From: a bacterium | GTDB taxonomy: Bacteria; Patescibacteriota; Minisyncoccia; Phycocordibacterales; Phycocordibacteraceae | NCBI GenBank assembly: GCA_021781865.1 | Contig: JAJXVZ010000015.1 | Location: 1 to 7,739, forward strand | Direction of reading: 5' to 3' | DNA length: 7,739 nt | Part shown: positions 1-6,472 of the stretch, in pieces | Position numbering within the stretch: the first letter of the stretch is position 1 | Layout: each line of letters begins with the position of its first letter | Notes under the pieces: model-generated | Seen by the model: the letters and a program-made list of their open reading frames with translations, nothing else | The model's database searches: none | Told to the model about the DNA's origin: nothing | Made by a program: the position numbers and the translations under genes

Positions 1-306
1 GCTTCGACCGGACGCTTTGGCCCATATGTCGGCAGCGACGGTGAGTTCCGCTCCATTAAAAAAAGTGACCCCTATGTCATCACACTCGATGAGGCGCTTA
101 CACTGCTTGCAGAACCGAAAAAACCGCCGCGTGGAGTCGAAATCGTGAGAGAAATTGGGAAGCATCCACATACGGGTAAAAATATTGTTCTCTATAAATC
201 AAAACAGGGACTCTTCCTGAAAAAAGGGTTGCGTCGCATTTATTTGCCTAATTCGATTAAACAAAATTCCCTGACCCCAGAGGAAGCTGCTGAATACTTA
301 AAATAA
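1..306 (+). CDS. topA: DNA topoisomerase I, C-terminal end (5' truncated by window)
   Basis: This is the last 101 codons of a type IA topoisomerase, which relaxes negative supercoils by single-strand passage. The catalytic part lies outside the window. Visible are two copies of the C-terminal topoisomerase repeat found in many bacterial TopA proteins. The first has GRFGPYV (residues 5-11 of the fragment) followed by SIKKSDPYVITLDEAL. After a KKPPRG linker the second has IGKHPHTGKNIVLYKSKQG and LFLKKGLRRIYLP. The frame is open from base 1 and ends with TAA at 304-306, after a short tail (LTPEEAAEYLK). The rel gene begins 23 bases downstream, but it has its own -10 element, so co-transcription is possible but not required. 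Identity as a TopA C-terminus is fairly sure; a related domain in another protein is the main alternative. Confidence 0.85.
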   Translation, partial: ASTGRFGPYVGSDGEFRSIKKSDPYVITLDEALTLLAEPKKPPRGVEIVREIGKHPHTGKNIVLYKSKQGLFLKKGLRRIYLPNSIKQNSLTPEEAAEYLK

Positions 307-315
307 ACCAGGGTG

Positions 316-321
316 TATAAT
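316..321 (+). promoter_or_regulatory. -10 element of rel, leaderless spacing
   Basis: A consensus TATAAT lies 8 bases before the rel ATG and 10 bases after the topA stop. Initiation 7-8 bases after the hexamer would put the mRNA start at or within a base or two of the ATG, leaving no room for a Shine-Dalgarno sequence. None is visible. The -35 region is poor. Confidence 0.55.
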
Positions 322-329
322 ATTCGCCC

Positions 330-1919
330 ATGACGACCGTTAAAGAAATCATAGGTGAGATGGTGGCTCCCTCCTCTGAAGACATTGCACTTGTCGAAAA
401 GGCGTACGAATGTGCTAAAAAAACACATGAGGGGCAAGTCCGCTATTCAGGCGAACCCTATTTTACCCATCCAGCGGCTACAGCAAAGATTCTCGCGGAG
501 TATGGCATGGACGCAACCACGATTGCCGCAGGACTGCTTCATGATGCAGTTGAAGACGGTTGCATCTCTCGCGTAAATATTGAAAAGGAATTTGGGAAGG
601 AACTTCTCTTCATTGTCGACGGCGTAACAAAACTCGGCACACATAAATATCGCGGCGCGGAACGCCACGCGGAGAGTCTTCGACGACTCCTCGTAGCAAC
701 GGCGAGCGACATTCGTGTGCTTATCGTGAAACTTGCTGATCGCAAACACAATATGCAGACGCTGGAATATGTTCCAGAACATAAGCGCCGGCGCATCGCG
801 CTTGAGACACTTGAGATCTACGCACCTATCGCCGATCGTCTCGGTATTGGGAAAATGAAAAATACTCTTGAGGATCTTGCATTCCCTTTCGTCGATCCTG
901 ATGCCGCCGCTCATGTTGCTGAGGTGCGCAAATTAAAAACTAAAGAAACTGAAGACGGACTCGCGAAAGTACGGAAAGAATTGAAACAACAACTTGCGAA
1001 GAAAGGTTTAACGACATTCCGCACCGACATTCGCATGAAAGGACTTTGGAGCTTGCATCAGAAACTAAAGCGAAAACATGATGATATCAATCTCATTCAC
1101 GACATCGCCGCATTACGTGTCATTGTACCAACCATCGAGGACTGTTACGCGACGCTTGGCACCGTACATGCGCTTTACAAGCCGTTACCGGGAGAATTTA
1201 AGGATTATATTGCCTTCCAGAAACCCAATGGTTATCAATCGCTCCACACGACGGTCGTAACGCCAGAAGCAGGCATTGTCGAAATCCAGATTCGTACTGA
1301 GGAAATGCATCGGCGTGCGCAATTTGGTATCGCATCGCACATGTCTTATAAACAACTAGGTAAGGAGGTGGAAAAACTCGAAGAGAAGGTGCAGAAAAAT
1401 ATGTTTTCATCCCTCTCTTTTTCCTGGATTCGTTCGCTTATCCCCTCACTCATGAAGGTATCTAAAGACGGTGGAGGGGGAAGTGGCGTCACAAAAGTAC
1501 CGCCCTGGCTTGCCGAACTCGCTGACGCGCATGCAGAAGTCATAGGAAGTGAGGATTTCGTCGATGGACTTAAAGAGGATTTTTTCTCCCATCGCGTGTT
1601 CGTTTTCACTCCCAAGGGCGATGTTATCGATCTGCCTACTGCATCAACACCGATTGATTTTGCCTATGCAATACATAGCGACCTCGGAGATCATCTTCAG
1701 GGTGCTAAGGTGAATGGGAAACTTGTATCTTTTGATACCGTACTCGGTAACGGTGAAATCGTCGAAATACTACGGCGCGACGGAGCGCACCCTTCTCCTA
1801 AGTGGCTTGAAATTGCCAGGACGTCGCTTGCGCGCAGATGCATTCGTTCTGCGCTCGGGATGACTGAACCGACAAAAAAATCACGTCGGCATCGTTCTCA
1901 TCATGTAAATAAAAAATGA
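330..1919 (+). CDS. rel: Rel/SpoT-type (p)ppGpp synthetase/hydrolase lacking the C-terminal ACT region
   Basis: A 529-residue RelA/SpoT homologue that makes and degrades the alarmone (p)ppGpp in the cytoplasm. The HD hydrolase domain (about 20-180) keeps its metal ligands: H47, H71-D72 (LLHDAVED) and D137 (KLADRKHNM), so hydrolysis is probably active. The synthetase domain (about 225-345) has R235-x-K237, S241, K245, D258 (HDIAALRVIV), NGYQSLHTTV (300-309), E318 (VEIQIRT) and EEMHRRAQFGIASH. The motif that separates bifunctional Rel (R-x-K-D) from RelA (E-x-D-D) here reads E289-F-K-D292, a mixture. A linker with a coiled-coil-like stretch (343-357) and a glycine run (381-384) leads to a TGS domain (about 420-480) with H449 in YAIHS. 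The protein stops at 529 after a basic tail, while usual long forms are 700-750 residues with zinc-finger/helical and ACT/RRM domains. The start follows directly on a TATAAT box. It converges with parB across 16 bases. Confidence 0.93.
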   Translation: MTTVKEIIGEMVAPSSEDIALVEKAYECAKKTHEGQVRYSGEPYFTHPAATAKILAEYGMDATTIAAGLLHDAVEDGCISRVNIEKEFGKELLFIVDGVTKLGTHKYRGAERHAESLRRLLVATASDIRVLIVKLADRKHNMQTLEYVPEHKRRRIALETLEIYAPIADRLGIGKMKNTLEDLAFPFVDPDAAAHVAEVRKLKTKETEDGLAKVRKELKQQLAKKGLTTFRTDIRMKGLWSLHQKLKRKHDDINLIHDIAALRVIVPTIEDCYATLGTVHALYKPLPGEFKDYIAFQKPNGYQSLHTTVVTPEAGIVEIQIRTEEMHRRAQFGIASHMSYKQLGKEVEKLEEKVQKNMFSSLSFSWIRSLIPSLMKVSKDGGGGSGVTKVPPWLAELADAHAEVIGSEDFVDGLKEDFFSHRVFVFTPKGDVIDLPTASTPIDFAYAIHSDLGDHLQGAKVNGKLVSFDTVLGNGEIVEILRRDGAHPSPKWLEIARTSLARRCIRSALGMTEPTKKSRRHRSHHVNKK

Positions 1920-1935
1920 AATATTTCGAATTATT

Positions 1936-2940
1936 TTAAACGGTAAAGTCGCTCACTGAATACAACCCATCATCATTAGGTTCTTCGGGCATAGCAAATG
2001 GAACAGGGTCAGCTGACAATTGAGTAGTGTTCTGAAAAACAGGCGGAGAAACTAATGTGACATTCTTTTTCTGTGGAATGTCGTTTGTAATTTTTGCTGA
2101 TTGCTCAGTAGCAAGTATGGTTGCTAAATGCGAAAGATCGTCTGGTGAAAAGAACTCGATGAGCAAACGGCCGCCCTCAGCGTTTGTCTCGATGATAACG
2201 CGTGTACCCAGAGTCTGGGTTAGTGATTTTTCGATCTCAACCATTTCAGGCGTTTTACGATGATGTGGGCGTACACGCTCTTGTGCAATTGACCGCGCAA
2301 TACGTTCTGCAGCACGGACTGGAAGCTTTTTTAAGATTATTTCCTTAAAGAGAGTCTCGCGCTCTTCTGGACGATCATTAAGCGCCAAAAGGGGGCGAGC
2401 ATGTCCTTCGTTTATTTCTTTTCCGACAATAGCGCTCTGTATATGTTCAGGGAGAGAGAGGAGGCGAAGACTATTTGAGATGTATTCACGGCTCTTACCA
2501 ATTTTTGCTGCCGCCTCGGCATGCGAGATACCAAATTCCTCGATAAGTTTTTGAAGGGCCCTTGCCCGATCAATCGCATTCAGATCTTCGCGTTGAAGAT
2601 TCTCGATAATAGCGAGTTCGAGTTTCGTAAGGTTACTCTCTCCTTGGCGAATGACCACCGGTATTTGCTTGAGACCCGCGAGCTTTGAAGCGCGAAGCCG
2701 TCGTTCGCCAGCAATGAGCTCGTATACACTTTCAAGACCGCCCTCAGGCTTCTCAACATCAGTACGACTGACAACAAGCGGCATCAACACGCCATATTGA
2801 CGAATGCTTTCCGCAAGTGATTTCAGGCCTTCTTCATTGAAATCACGACGGGGTTGATACGGATTCGGGACTATCCGATCAACCTCGATCCAGAAGACCG
2901 AGTCATACTTTGTTGGTACATAATGTGCATCATTACTCAT
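1936..2940 (-). CDS. parB: ParB/Spo0J-like chromosome partitioning protein
   Basis: A 334-residue ParB-family protein, a CTP-dependent clamp that loads at parS and spreads to organise and segregate the origin region. The N-terminal domain (about 15-120) begins IEVDRIVPNPYQPRRDF, carries the GERRLRA box at 78-84 (CTP-binding motif) and ENLQREDLNAIDRA at 113-126. The central DNA-binding part has a helix-turn-helix at about 138-165 (ISHAEAAAKIGKSREYISN). A C-terminal dimerisation segment follows at about 232-277. Beyond it is a tail of some 55 residues, low in complexity and acidic at the end (EEPNDDGLYSVSDFTV), that ordinary ParB proteins lack. No parA is adjacent, and I saw no sequence close to the classical parS 16-mer, so it may be distant from its partner here. 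A noc-type nucleoid protein is a less likely alternative. A -10 box sits 7 bases before the ATG. Confidence 0.9.
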   Translation of the reverse strand: MSNDAHYVPTKYDSVFWIEVDRIVPNPYQPRRDFNEEGLKSLAESIRQYGVLMPLVVSRTDVEKPEGGLESVYELIAGERRLRASKLAGLKQIPVVIRQGESNLTKLELAIIENLQREDLNAIDRARALQKLIEEFGISHAEAAAKIGKSREYISNSLRLLSLPEHIQSAIVGKEINEGHARPLLALNDRPEERETLFKEIILKKLPVRAAERIARSIAQERVRPHHRKTPEMVEIEKSLTQTLGTRVIIETNAEGGRLLIEFFSPDDLSHLATILATEQSAKITNDIPQKKNVTLVSPPVFQNTTQLSADPVPFAMPEEPNDDGLYSVSDFTV

Positions 2941-2947
2941 TAATACA

Positions 2948-2953
2948 ATTCTA
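2948..2953 (-). promoter_or_regulatory. -10 element of parB, leaderless spacing
   Basis: Read on the minus strand this is TAGAAT, ending 7 bases before the parB ATG, with a weak -35 candidate (TAGTCA) 17 bases further up. No Shine-Dalgarno sequence precedes the ATG, so the message is predicted to start at or next to it. Confidence 0.45.
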
Positions 2954-3013
2954 ACATGATGAAAATATGATGACTAAATGGTACTGTGCAATGACATGCG
3001 CGACCCATTAACT

Positions 3014-3095
3014 GCCGGGGTGGCGAAATTGGTAGACGCAACGGATTCAAAACCCGTCGTCGCAAGACATGAGAGTTCGAGTCTCTCTCCCGGCA
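3014..3095 (+). tRNA. trnL(caa): tRNA-Leu (anticodon CAA)
   Basis: An 82-base class II tRNA reading UUG. The acceptor arm GCCGGGG (3014-3020) pairs with TCCCGGC (3088-3094, last pair G-U) and the discriminator is A3095. The D-arm has GGTAGACGC. The anticodon loop TTCAAAA (3046-3052) places CAA at 3048-3050, followed by A37 and A38. The long variable arm (3058-3070) has a short GTC/GAC stem, and the T-arm is GAGAG-TTCGAGT-CTCTC. The CCA end is not encoded (CTA follows). The pair next to the anticodon loop (A3045 with C3053) is a mismatch. A36-A37-A38 makes it a predicted MiaA substrate. Confidence 0.95.
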
Positions 3096-3237
3096 CTAGT
3101 GAAAAACTCAGTTGTAGAATTAGGAATGGTATCTTGCTACAAGCGATTTCGCAAAGTAAAACCTGCCGGAAATACGGTTCATGTTGGGACTGTCTATATT
3201 ATTTGATAAATAATCAAAATGGGGTTTGTTAGGGATC
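3096..3237. other. Intergenic stretch with no recognisable gene
   Basis: About 140 bases lie between tRNA-Leu and the end of the peroxiredoxin gene. I see no convincing reading frame. There is one AT-only inverted repeat (ATTATTT at 3198-3204 and AAATAAT at 3208-3214, three-base loop) without a GC stem or T-run, so it does not qualify as an intrinsic terminator. Confidence 0.5.
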
Positions 3238-3897
3238 TTATAATTTTCCTACCAGCTCAAGACTGGGCTCAAGAGTATCATCACCCGGTTCCCATGACGC
3301 AGGACAAACTTTTCCTTTGTGTGTCTCAATGTATTGCGCCGCTTGAAGTTTTCGAAGCGTCTCAGCGGCTTTGCGTCCTATCGAATTATCATTGACTTCA
3401 ATCGCGCGAAGCGTGCCAGAAGGATCAATGATGAACGTGCCGCGAAGCGACAACCCCTCGTCTGGCGTGAATGCAGCCTCACCACCTTCAACAAGAACGC
3501 CAAATGCATACGCAAGCTTCCCAGAGGGATCCGCCGCCATCGGATAGGTAATTTCTCTGATACCTTCTGAGGCGTCATGCCATGCCTTATGTGTAAAAAC
3601 GGTATCTGAAGAGACTGAGATGATTTCAGCGTTGAGTGACTGGAACTTTGAGTACAATTTTGCAAGCTCCTCAAGTTCAGTTGGGCAGACAAATGTAAAA
3701 TCCGCGGGATAAAAAACAAGAACGATCCACTTCCCACGCAATTTCGAAAAGCTCATAGTTGTAATGGTATCTTTCTGATAGACCTCGAACTCGAGATCGG
3801 GTACTATTTCCCCCACCTTCACTTGTGAAATGAAATCACGGACCGCGTCGTGGAATTCACCGCAATGTTCACAGTAGTTACTTCTTGTTTCTTTCAT
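3238..3897 (-). CDS. 2-Cys peroxiredoxin (AhpC/Prx1 type) with a CxxC N-terminal extension
   Basis: A 219-residue cytoplasmic thiol peroxidase that reduces hydrogen peroxide and organic peroxides. The active-site signature FYPADFTFVCPTE gives P64, T68 and the peroxidatic C71. R152 lies in LRGTFIIDPSG, and the resolving cysteine is C198 in GKVCPASWEPG, so it is a typical two-cysteine enzyme of the AhpC group. No AhpF or thioredoxin is in the window. The core fold starts around residue 26 (VKVGEIVPD). The first 25 residues are an addition to the family's usual N-terminus, with C9-x2-C12 and H16 in YCEHCGEFH. No ATG lies between M1 and the core; two GTG codons at 26 and 28 are possible but lack a ribosome site. 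The gene diverges from miaA across 54 bases, probably with separate promoters in that gap. Confidence 0.93.
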   Translation of the reverse strand: MKETRSNYCEHCGEFHDAVRDFISQVKVGEIVPDLEFEVYQKDTITTMSFSKLRGKWIVLVFYPADFTFVCPTELEELAKLYSKFQSLNAEIISVSSDTVFTHKAWHDASEGIREITYPMAADPSGKLAYAFGVLVEGGEAAFTPDEGLSLRGTFIIDPSGTLRAIEVNDNSIGRKAAETLRKLQAAQYIETHKGKVCPASWEPGDDTLEPSLELVGKL

Positions 3898-3930
3898 AAG
3901 AAATTTCTGATTACTCGATTAAGCTAAACC

Positions 3931-3936
3931 TATGAT
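3931..3936 (+). promoter_or_regulatory. Candidate -10 element of miaA
   Basis: TATGAT lies 15 bases before the miaA ATG, inside the 54-base divergent gap shared with the peroxiredoxin gene. It would give a leader of only about 8 bases. The -35 region is poor and no Shine-Dalgarno sequence is present. On the other strand the gap offers no equally good box. Confidence 0.35.
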
Positions 3937-3951
3937 ACCATATCCTGCCTA

Positions 3952-4797
3952 ATGACAAGAAAAATTCTACTCATCGCAGGACCAACGGCATCGGGCAAAT
4001 CCGCCCGTGGCGTTAAGGAGGCTCTTGCACGCGACGGTGAGATTATTTCGGTTGATTCACGGCAAGTATATCGCGGACTCGATATTGGGACCGAGAAAAT
4101 AACCATGGAAGAGATGCTCAATATACCGCACCACCTTATTAATATACGTGATCTGAACGGAAGTTACTCGGCAGGAGATTTCATCAAAGATGCAACACGC
4201 TTGATTGAAGAGATTTCTATACGTCAGAAACTTCCCATTCTCGTCGGTGGAACACATTTTTATTTCGATGCCCTTCTCAAAGGGCTCCCGTCATCAACGC
4301 CTCTCAATTTACCGCTACGCCACGCTCTCGAGAAAATTACCACCGATGAACTTTACGCACGCGCTCTTCAACAGGATCCAAAACGAGCAACGAAACTCGA
4401 TCCACGTAATCGCCGCCGACTTATTCGCGCACTTGAGATTATCGAAGCGATGGGGAAAGTCCCTGTGCGGATAAGACCAAATTTGGCATATAAAATTGAG
4501 TGGATTGTTATCGACCCACCGCGTGAAGAATTGCGACAGCGTATTAATACGCGACTAGTAAATGCGCTTGCACACGGACTTATAGAGGAGGTACAACGCA
4601 TACGTGAACAGGTTAGTAATGTACGACTTAACGAATTTGGGCTCGAATATCGAGTCGTTGGCGAATTCCTACGCGGAGAACGAACCGAGGCATCGCTCCT
4701 TCCCACTATTTCGGCGAAACTTTGGCAGTATGCGCGACGGCAAAAAGCATGGCTGCGCAAATTCCATGAGGAAAGTATCATTACGGTAAAACCGTAG
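3952..4797 (+). CDS. miaA: tRNA dimethylallyltransferase MiaA
   Basis: A 281-residue enzyme that transfers a dimethylallyl group from DMAPP to N6 of A37 in tRNAs reading UNN codons, the first step towards ms2i6A. Motifs in order: P-loop GPTASGKS (10-17), SVDSRQVYRGLDIGTEK (33-49) with the catalytic-region aspartate and the substrate-binding QVYRG, HHLI (60-63), VGGTHFYFDALLKGL (98-112) and the DPRNRRRLIRALEI stretch (149-162). EFGLEYRVVGEFLRGE and QYARRQKAWLRKF follow near the C-terminus, the latter a family hallmark. The length is slightly below the usual 300-310. The start puts the P-loop at its normal distance from the N-terminus. The last 17 bases overlap the end of the convergent unknown gene. 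Both tRNAs in this window (Leu-CAA, Trp-CCA) carry A36-A37-A38, the sequence MiaA recognises. Confidence 0.96.
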   Translation: MTRKILLIAGPTASGKSARGVKEALARDGEIISVDSRQVYRGLDIGTEKITMEEMLNIPHHLINIRDLNGSYSAGDFIKDATRLIEEISIRQKLPILVGGTHFYFDALLKGLPSSTPLNLPLRHALEKITTDELYARALQQDPKRATKLDPRNRRRLIRALEIIEAMGKVPVRIRPNLAYKIEWIVIDPPREELRQRINTRLVNALAHGLIEEVQRIREQVSNVRLNEFGLEYRVVGEFLRGERTEASLLPTISAKLWQYARRQKAWLRKFHEESIITVKP

Positions 4798-5374
4798 CTC
4801 CTGGGCAAAAACTAAATCCGAGGTTCTTACCGGCATAGAGCGGATTTACATTATAGGTTGTACCAATATAATAATTGAGTCTGCACATACCTTCTTGAGT
4901 AATGCCGAGTGTCGTCATGAGGAATTGCTCCGCATCAAGTCGTACTTGTCCAAGTGGTTCCCTTAAAAGGGCGATGGTGAAAGAGTCGTTCGTACTATCA
5001 TAAAAGATATTAAAATCAGTAGCTGTGCCAGCCTGACATTTTTGAACATTAGAAATACAATAACCGAGATTCCCAGCCAGAAGATACCGGCCACTATTTG
5101 CCGCGTCAGGAAGCGTAATTCCGTTATGAATAAAATCGTTCGTAGTGACTGTACCACCGTCAGATGCATTCACGGTCATAGCACCTAAACTGGAAGAAGA
5201 CATTGTGGTTGTCGCAATGGGAAATTGCTCATTCGATGAAAATGGTGTGGAAGAGCTCACGGTCGTAGGTGCTGGGGATTGCCGTGTTGAAACAACTATA
5301 AAAAACCACACAACGGCTAGCATGATGAGAATCGCCATTATTGAAAAGACACCGATAATAAGTTTTTTAGTCAT
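4781..5374 (-). CDS. Anchored extracytoplasmic protein of unknown function, four cysteines
   Basis: I cannot name this 197-residue protein. It starts with KK and one hydrophobic helix (about 5-28), so it is probably anchored in the membrane with the bulk outside. A Ser/Thr/Pro-rich linker follows (about 30-65). The remaining 120 residues form a compact-looking domain with cysteines at 106, 113, 164 and 190, suggesting two disulfides. Recognisable stretches are LLREPLGQVRLDAEQFL (136-152) and LGFSFCPGATVLP at the very end. I recall a similar ending (nLGFSFCPGA) in uncharacterised Parcubacteria proteins, which I cannot check here. It begins 13 bases after the stop of the pilin/lysozyme fusion and has no promoter or Shine-Dalgarno sequence of its own in that gap, so the two are very likely one transcript and act together at the envelope. 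Its 3' end overlaps miaA by 17 bases. Confidence 0.85.
   Translation of the reverse strand: MTKKLIIGVFSIMAILIMLAVVWFFIVVSTRQSPAPTTVSSSTPFSSNEQFPIATTTMSSSSLGAMTVNASDGGTVTTNDFIHNGITLPDAANSGRYLLAGNLGYCISNVQKCQAGTATDFNIFYDSTNDSFTIALLREPLGQVRLDAEQFLMTTLGITQEGMCRLNYYIGTTYNVNPLYAGKNLGFSFCPGATVLP
4782..4796. repeat. Inverted repeat in the miaA / unknown gene overlap
   Basis: TACGGT and ACCGTA with an AAA loop lie where two convergent genes end, and the two stop codons fall in its arms. It is short and has no T-run on either side. It could slow polymerases meeting head-on, but it is not a standard terminator. Confidence 0.35.
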
Positions 5375-5387
5375 AATTTTTACACAA

Positions 5388-6398
5388 TCATGAGCTTGAA
5401 TACTTGGTGATGCACTGCGTTTGTGATGAGTTTTTCGAGTCGGCAGTCCAAGCAGAATAACCCTGCTCTTGCAGCACGCAGGCGGCAGCTGCGGTATTGC
5501 ACGCTAGATTAGACGCGGCTTTAATGCAATTTGCAAGAACCGACGCATTACCCCCCTTAAGAAAACCGTTTGGACCAAACCCATTCTGACAATTTAAGGG
5601 CCCTGTAACACCCGCCGCCTTGTAGCATACTGCATTTTCAAAACATGCATGGTTAGTCGAGAGCAGAATCTGGAATGCCCCAAATGCTGTTGAAGCCTCA
5701 CCTTTACCGGCATTCTTATTCCATGAATAGTTATATGGGTTCCCTGCTCCACAGCTATCCTCTGGCGCCGCGATGCAGGCAAGCGTATTTGCTTGACTCG
5801 TGGTGAGTGAATATCCGGCTGATTGCGCATCAGCTAAGATGTTAGTTGAATCACATGCACCGGTCCCGAACGAAAGCGCCATATTTCCGTTTGCATTTAT
5901 ACTCTGAATATTTGCCCCGGTGCTTTGGTCAAGTTGATATAACGATCCTGCCTGTTGGAGGCAGGGGGGAAGGCCACCCGACGTAATAATGCTTGACCAT
6001 GTTCCACCAGCAGCACTGGGGTTATAAAGTACCGCCATTACGGCATCGACAATAAGCCAACCGGCAAGCGCAACAATAGTTCCCACGACTGTATTTAATA
6101 AAATGCTCTTTGCCTTTTCTCTTCCACCTGGATTCACTGGATTCACAACAAAAAGAAAGCCGGAATACGCGATCATAATTGGGGCAATGAAGACTATTAC
6201 GAACGTGATGGCAAACTCAATAATGTTATTAATAACGATTATGAGCATGCCCCAACCCGCAGGACAGAGATTATTCCCAGTGACATCACTGGGAATAATG
6301 GGTCCAAAGAATGGAATGCTACTTGCATGTGTGACAACGGGTAGCGTACATAAACCAACCGTGAATAAAAATGCAAACAAAGCGATGCGAGAACGCAT
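5388..6398 (-). CDS. Secreted VirB2-like pilin fused to a lysozyme-like (lytic transglycosylase) domain
   Basis: A 336-residue exported protein. The chosen start gives a clean signal peptide: MRSR, a hydrophobic core, then THA before S26 as the likely signal peptidase site. An upstream ATG at 6449 would add 17 residues ahead of it and is less likely. The pilin part has a long hydrophobic segment (about 51-85), the NPVNPGGREKAK loop (86-97) and a second helix (98-124), as in VirB2/TrbC subunits of type IV secretion. A linker of about 70 residues leads to an SLT/lysozyme-like domain (about 198-323): E213 in AAPEDSC is the candidate catalytic glutamate and STAFGAFQI (236-244) the companion motif. 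Cysteines are numerous, suggesting disulfides outside the cell. A TATGAT box 6 bases before the ATG predicts a leaderless message. GGAGG further up (6411-6415) lies upstream of that start. A near-perfect palindrome covers codons 34-43. It leads an operon with the four-cysteine protein. Confidence 0.85.
   Translation of the reverse strand: MRSRIALFAFLFTVGLCTLPVVTHASSIPFFGPIIPSDVTGNNLCPAGWGMLIIVINNIIEFAITFVIVFIAPIMIAYSGFLFVVNPVNPGGREKAKSILLNTVVGTIVALAGWLIVDAVMAVLYNPSAAGGTWSSIITSGGLPPCLQQAGSLYQLDQSTGANIQSINANGNMALSFGTGACDSTNILADAQSAGYSLTTSQANTLACIAAPEDSCGAGNPYNYSWNKNAGKGEASTAFGAFQILLSTNHACFENAVCYKAAGVTGPLNCQNGFGPNGFLKGGNASVLANCIKAASNLACNTAAAACVLQEQGYSAWTADSKNSSQTQCITKYSSS
6270..6299. repeat. Perfect 14-bp-arm palindrome inside the pilin fusion gene
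   Basis: ATTATTCCCAGTGA (6270-6283) and its exact complement TCACTGGGAATAAT (6286-6299) flank a CA centre. It encodes residues 34-43 of the pilin fusion, just after the signal peptide. No T-run follows on either strand, so it is not an ordinary terminator. It could be an operator, an mRNA hairpin or a palindromic insertion. Confidence 0.9.
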
Positions 6399-6404
6399 AC
6401 TTGT

Positions 6405-6410
6405 ATCATA
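6405..6410 (-). promoter_or_regulatory. -10 element of the pilin/lysozyme operon, leaderless spacing
   Basis: On the minus strand this reads TATGAT, followed by six bases (ACAAGT) and the ATG at 6398. It supports that ATG over the one at 6449, which would lie upstream of the transcription start. Confidence 0.5.
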
Positions 6411-6455
6411 CCTCCACTGATAAACTTTATGTAACTTTTCCCCTATCATTTTTCC

Positions 6456-6464
6456 TGTTATCTT
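6456..6464 (+). promoter_or_regulatory. Candidate extended -10 for tRNA-Trp
   Basis: TGTTATCTT matches an extended -10 (TGn followed by TATCTT) and ends 8 bases before the first base of the tRNA, so transcription could begin at or near the mature 5' end. No clear -35 element is visible. Confidence 0.35.
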
Positions 6465-6472
6465 TTAATCAC

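Noticed and set aside
768..783. Inverted repeat TATGTTC-CA-GAACATA inside rel, at first considered as an operator or parS-like site.
   Set aside because: Seven-base arms are expected several times by chance in a window this long. It lies deep in coding sequence and differs from the parS consensus.
447..914. 155-codon minus-strand open frame under rel.
   Set aside because: It lies antisense to the HD domain of rel, whose motifs are unmistakable; the frame is a shadow without its own signals.
3198..3214. ATTATTT / AAATAAT inverted repeat considered as a terminator for the peroxiredoxin or tRNA-Leu transcripts.
   Set aside because: No GC pairs in the stem and no T-run on either strand, so it would not act as an intrinsic terminator.
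5947..5965. CCTGCCT / AGGCAGG hairpin in the pilin fusion linker region.
   Set aside because: Seven-base arms, no T-run and location inside a coding region; within chance expectation.
6399..6449. Longer start for the pilin fusion at 6449.
   Set aside because: It would bury the signal peptide behind 17 polar residues and would start upstream of the TATGAT box; the ATG at 6398 gives a proper signal peptide.
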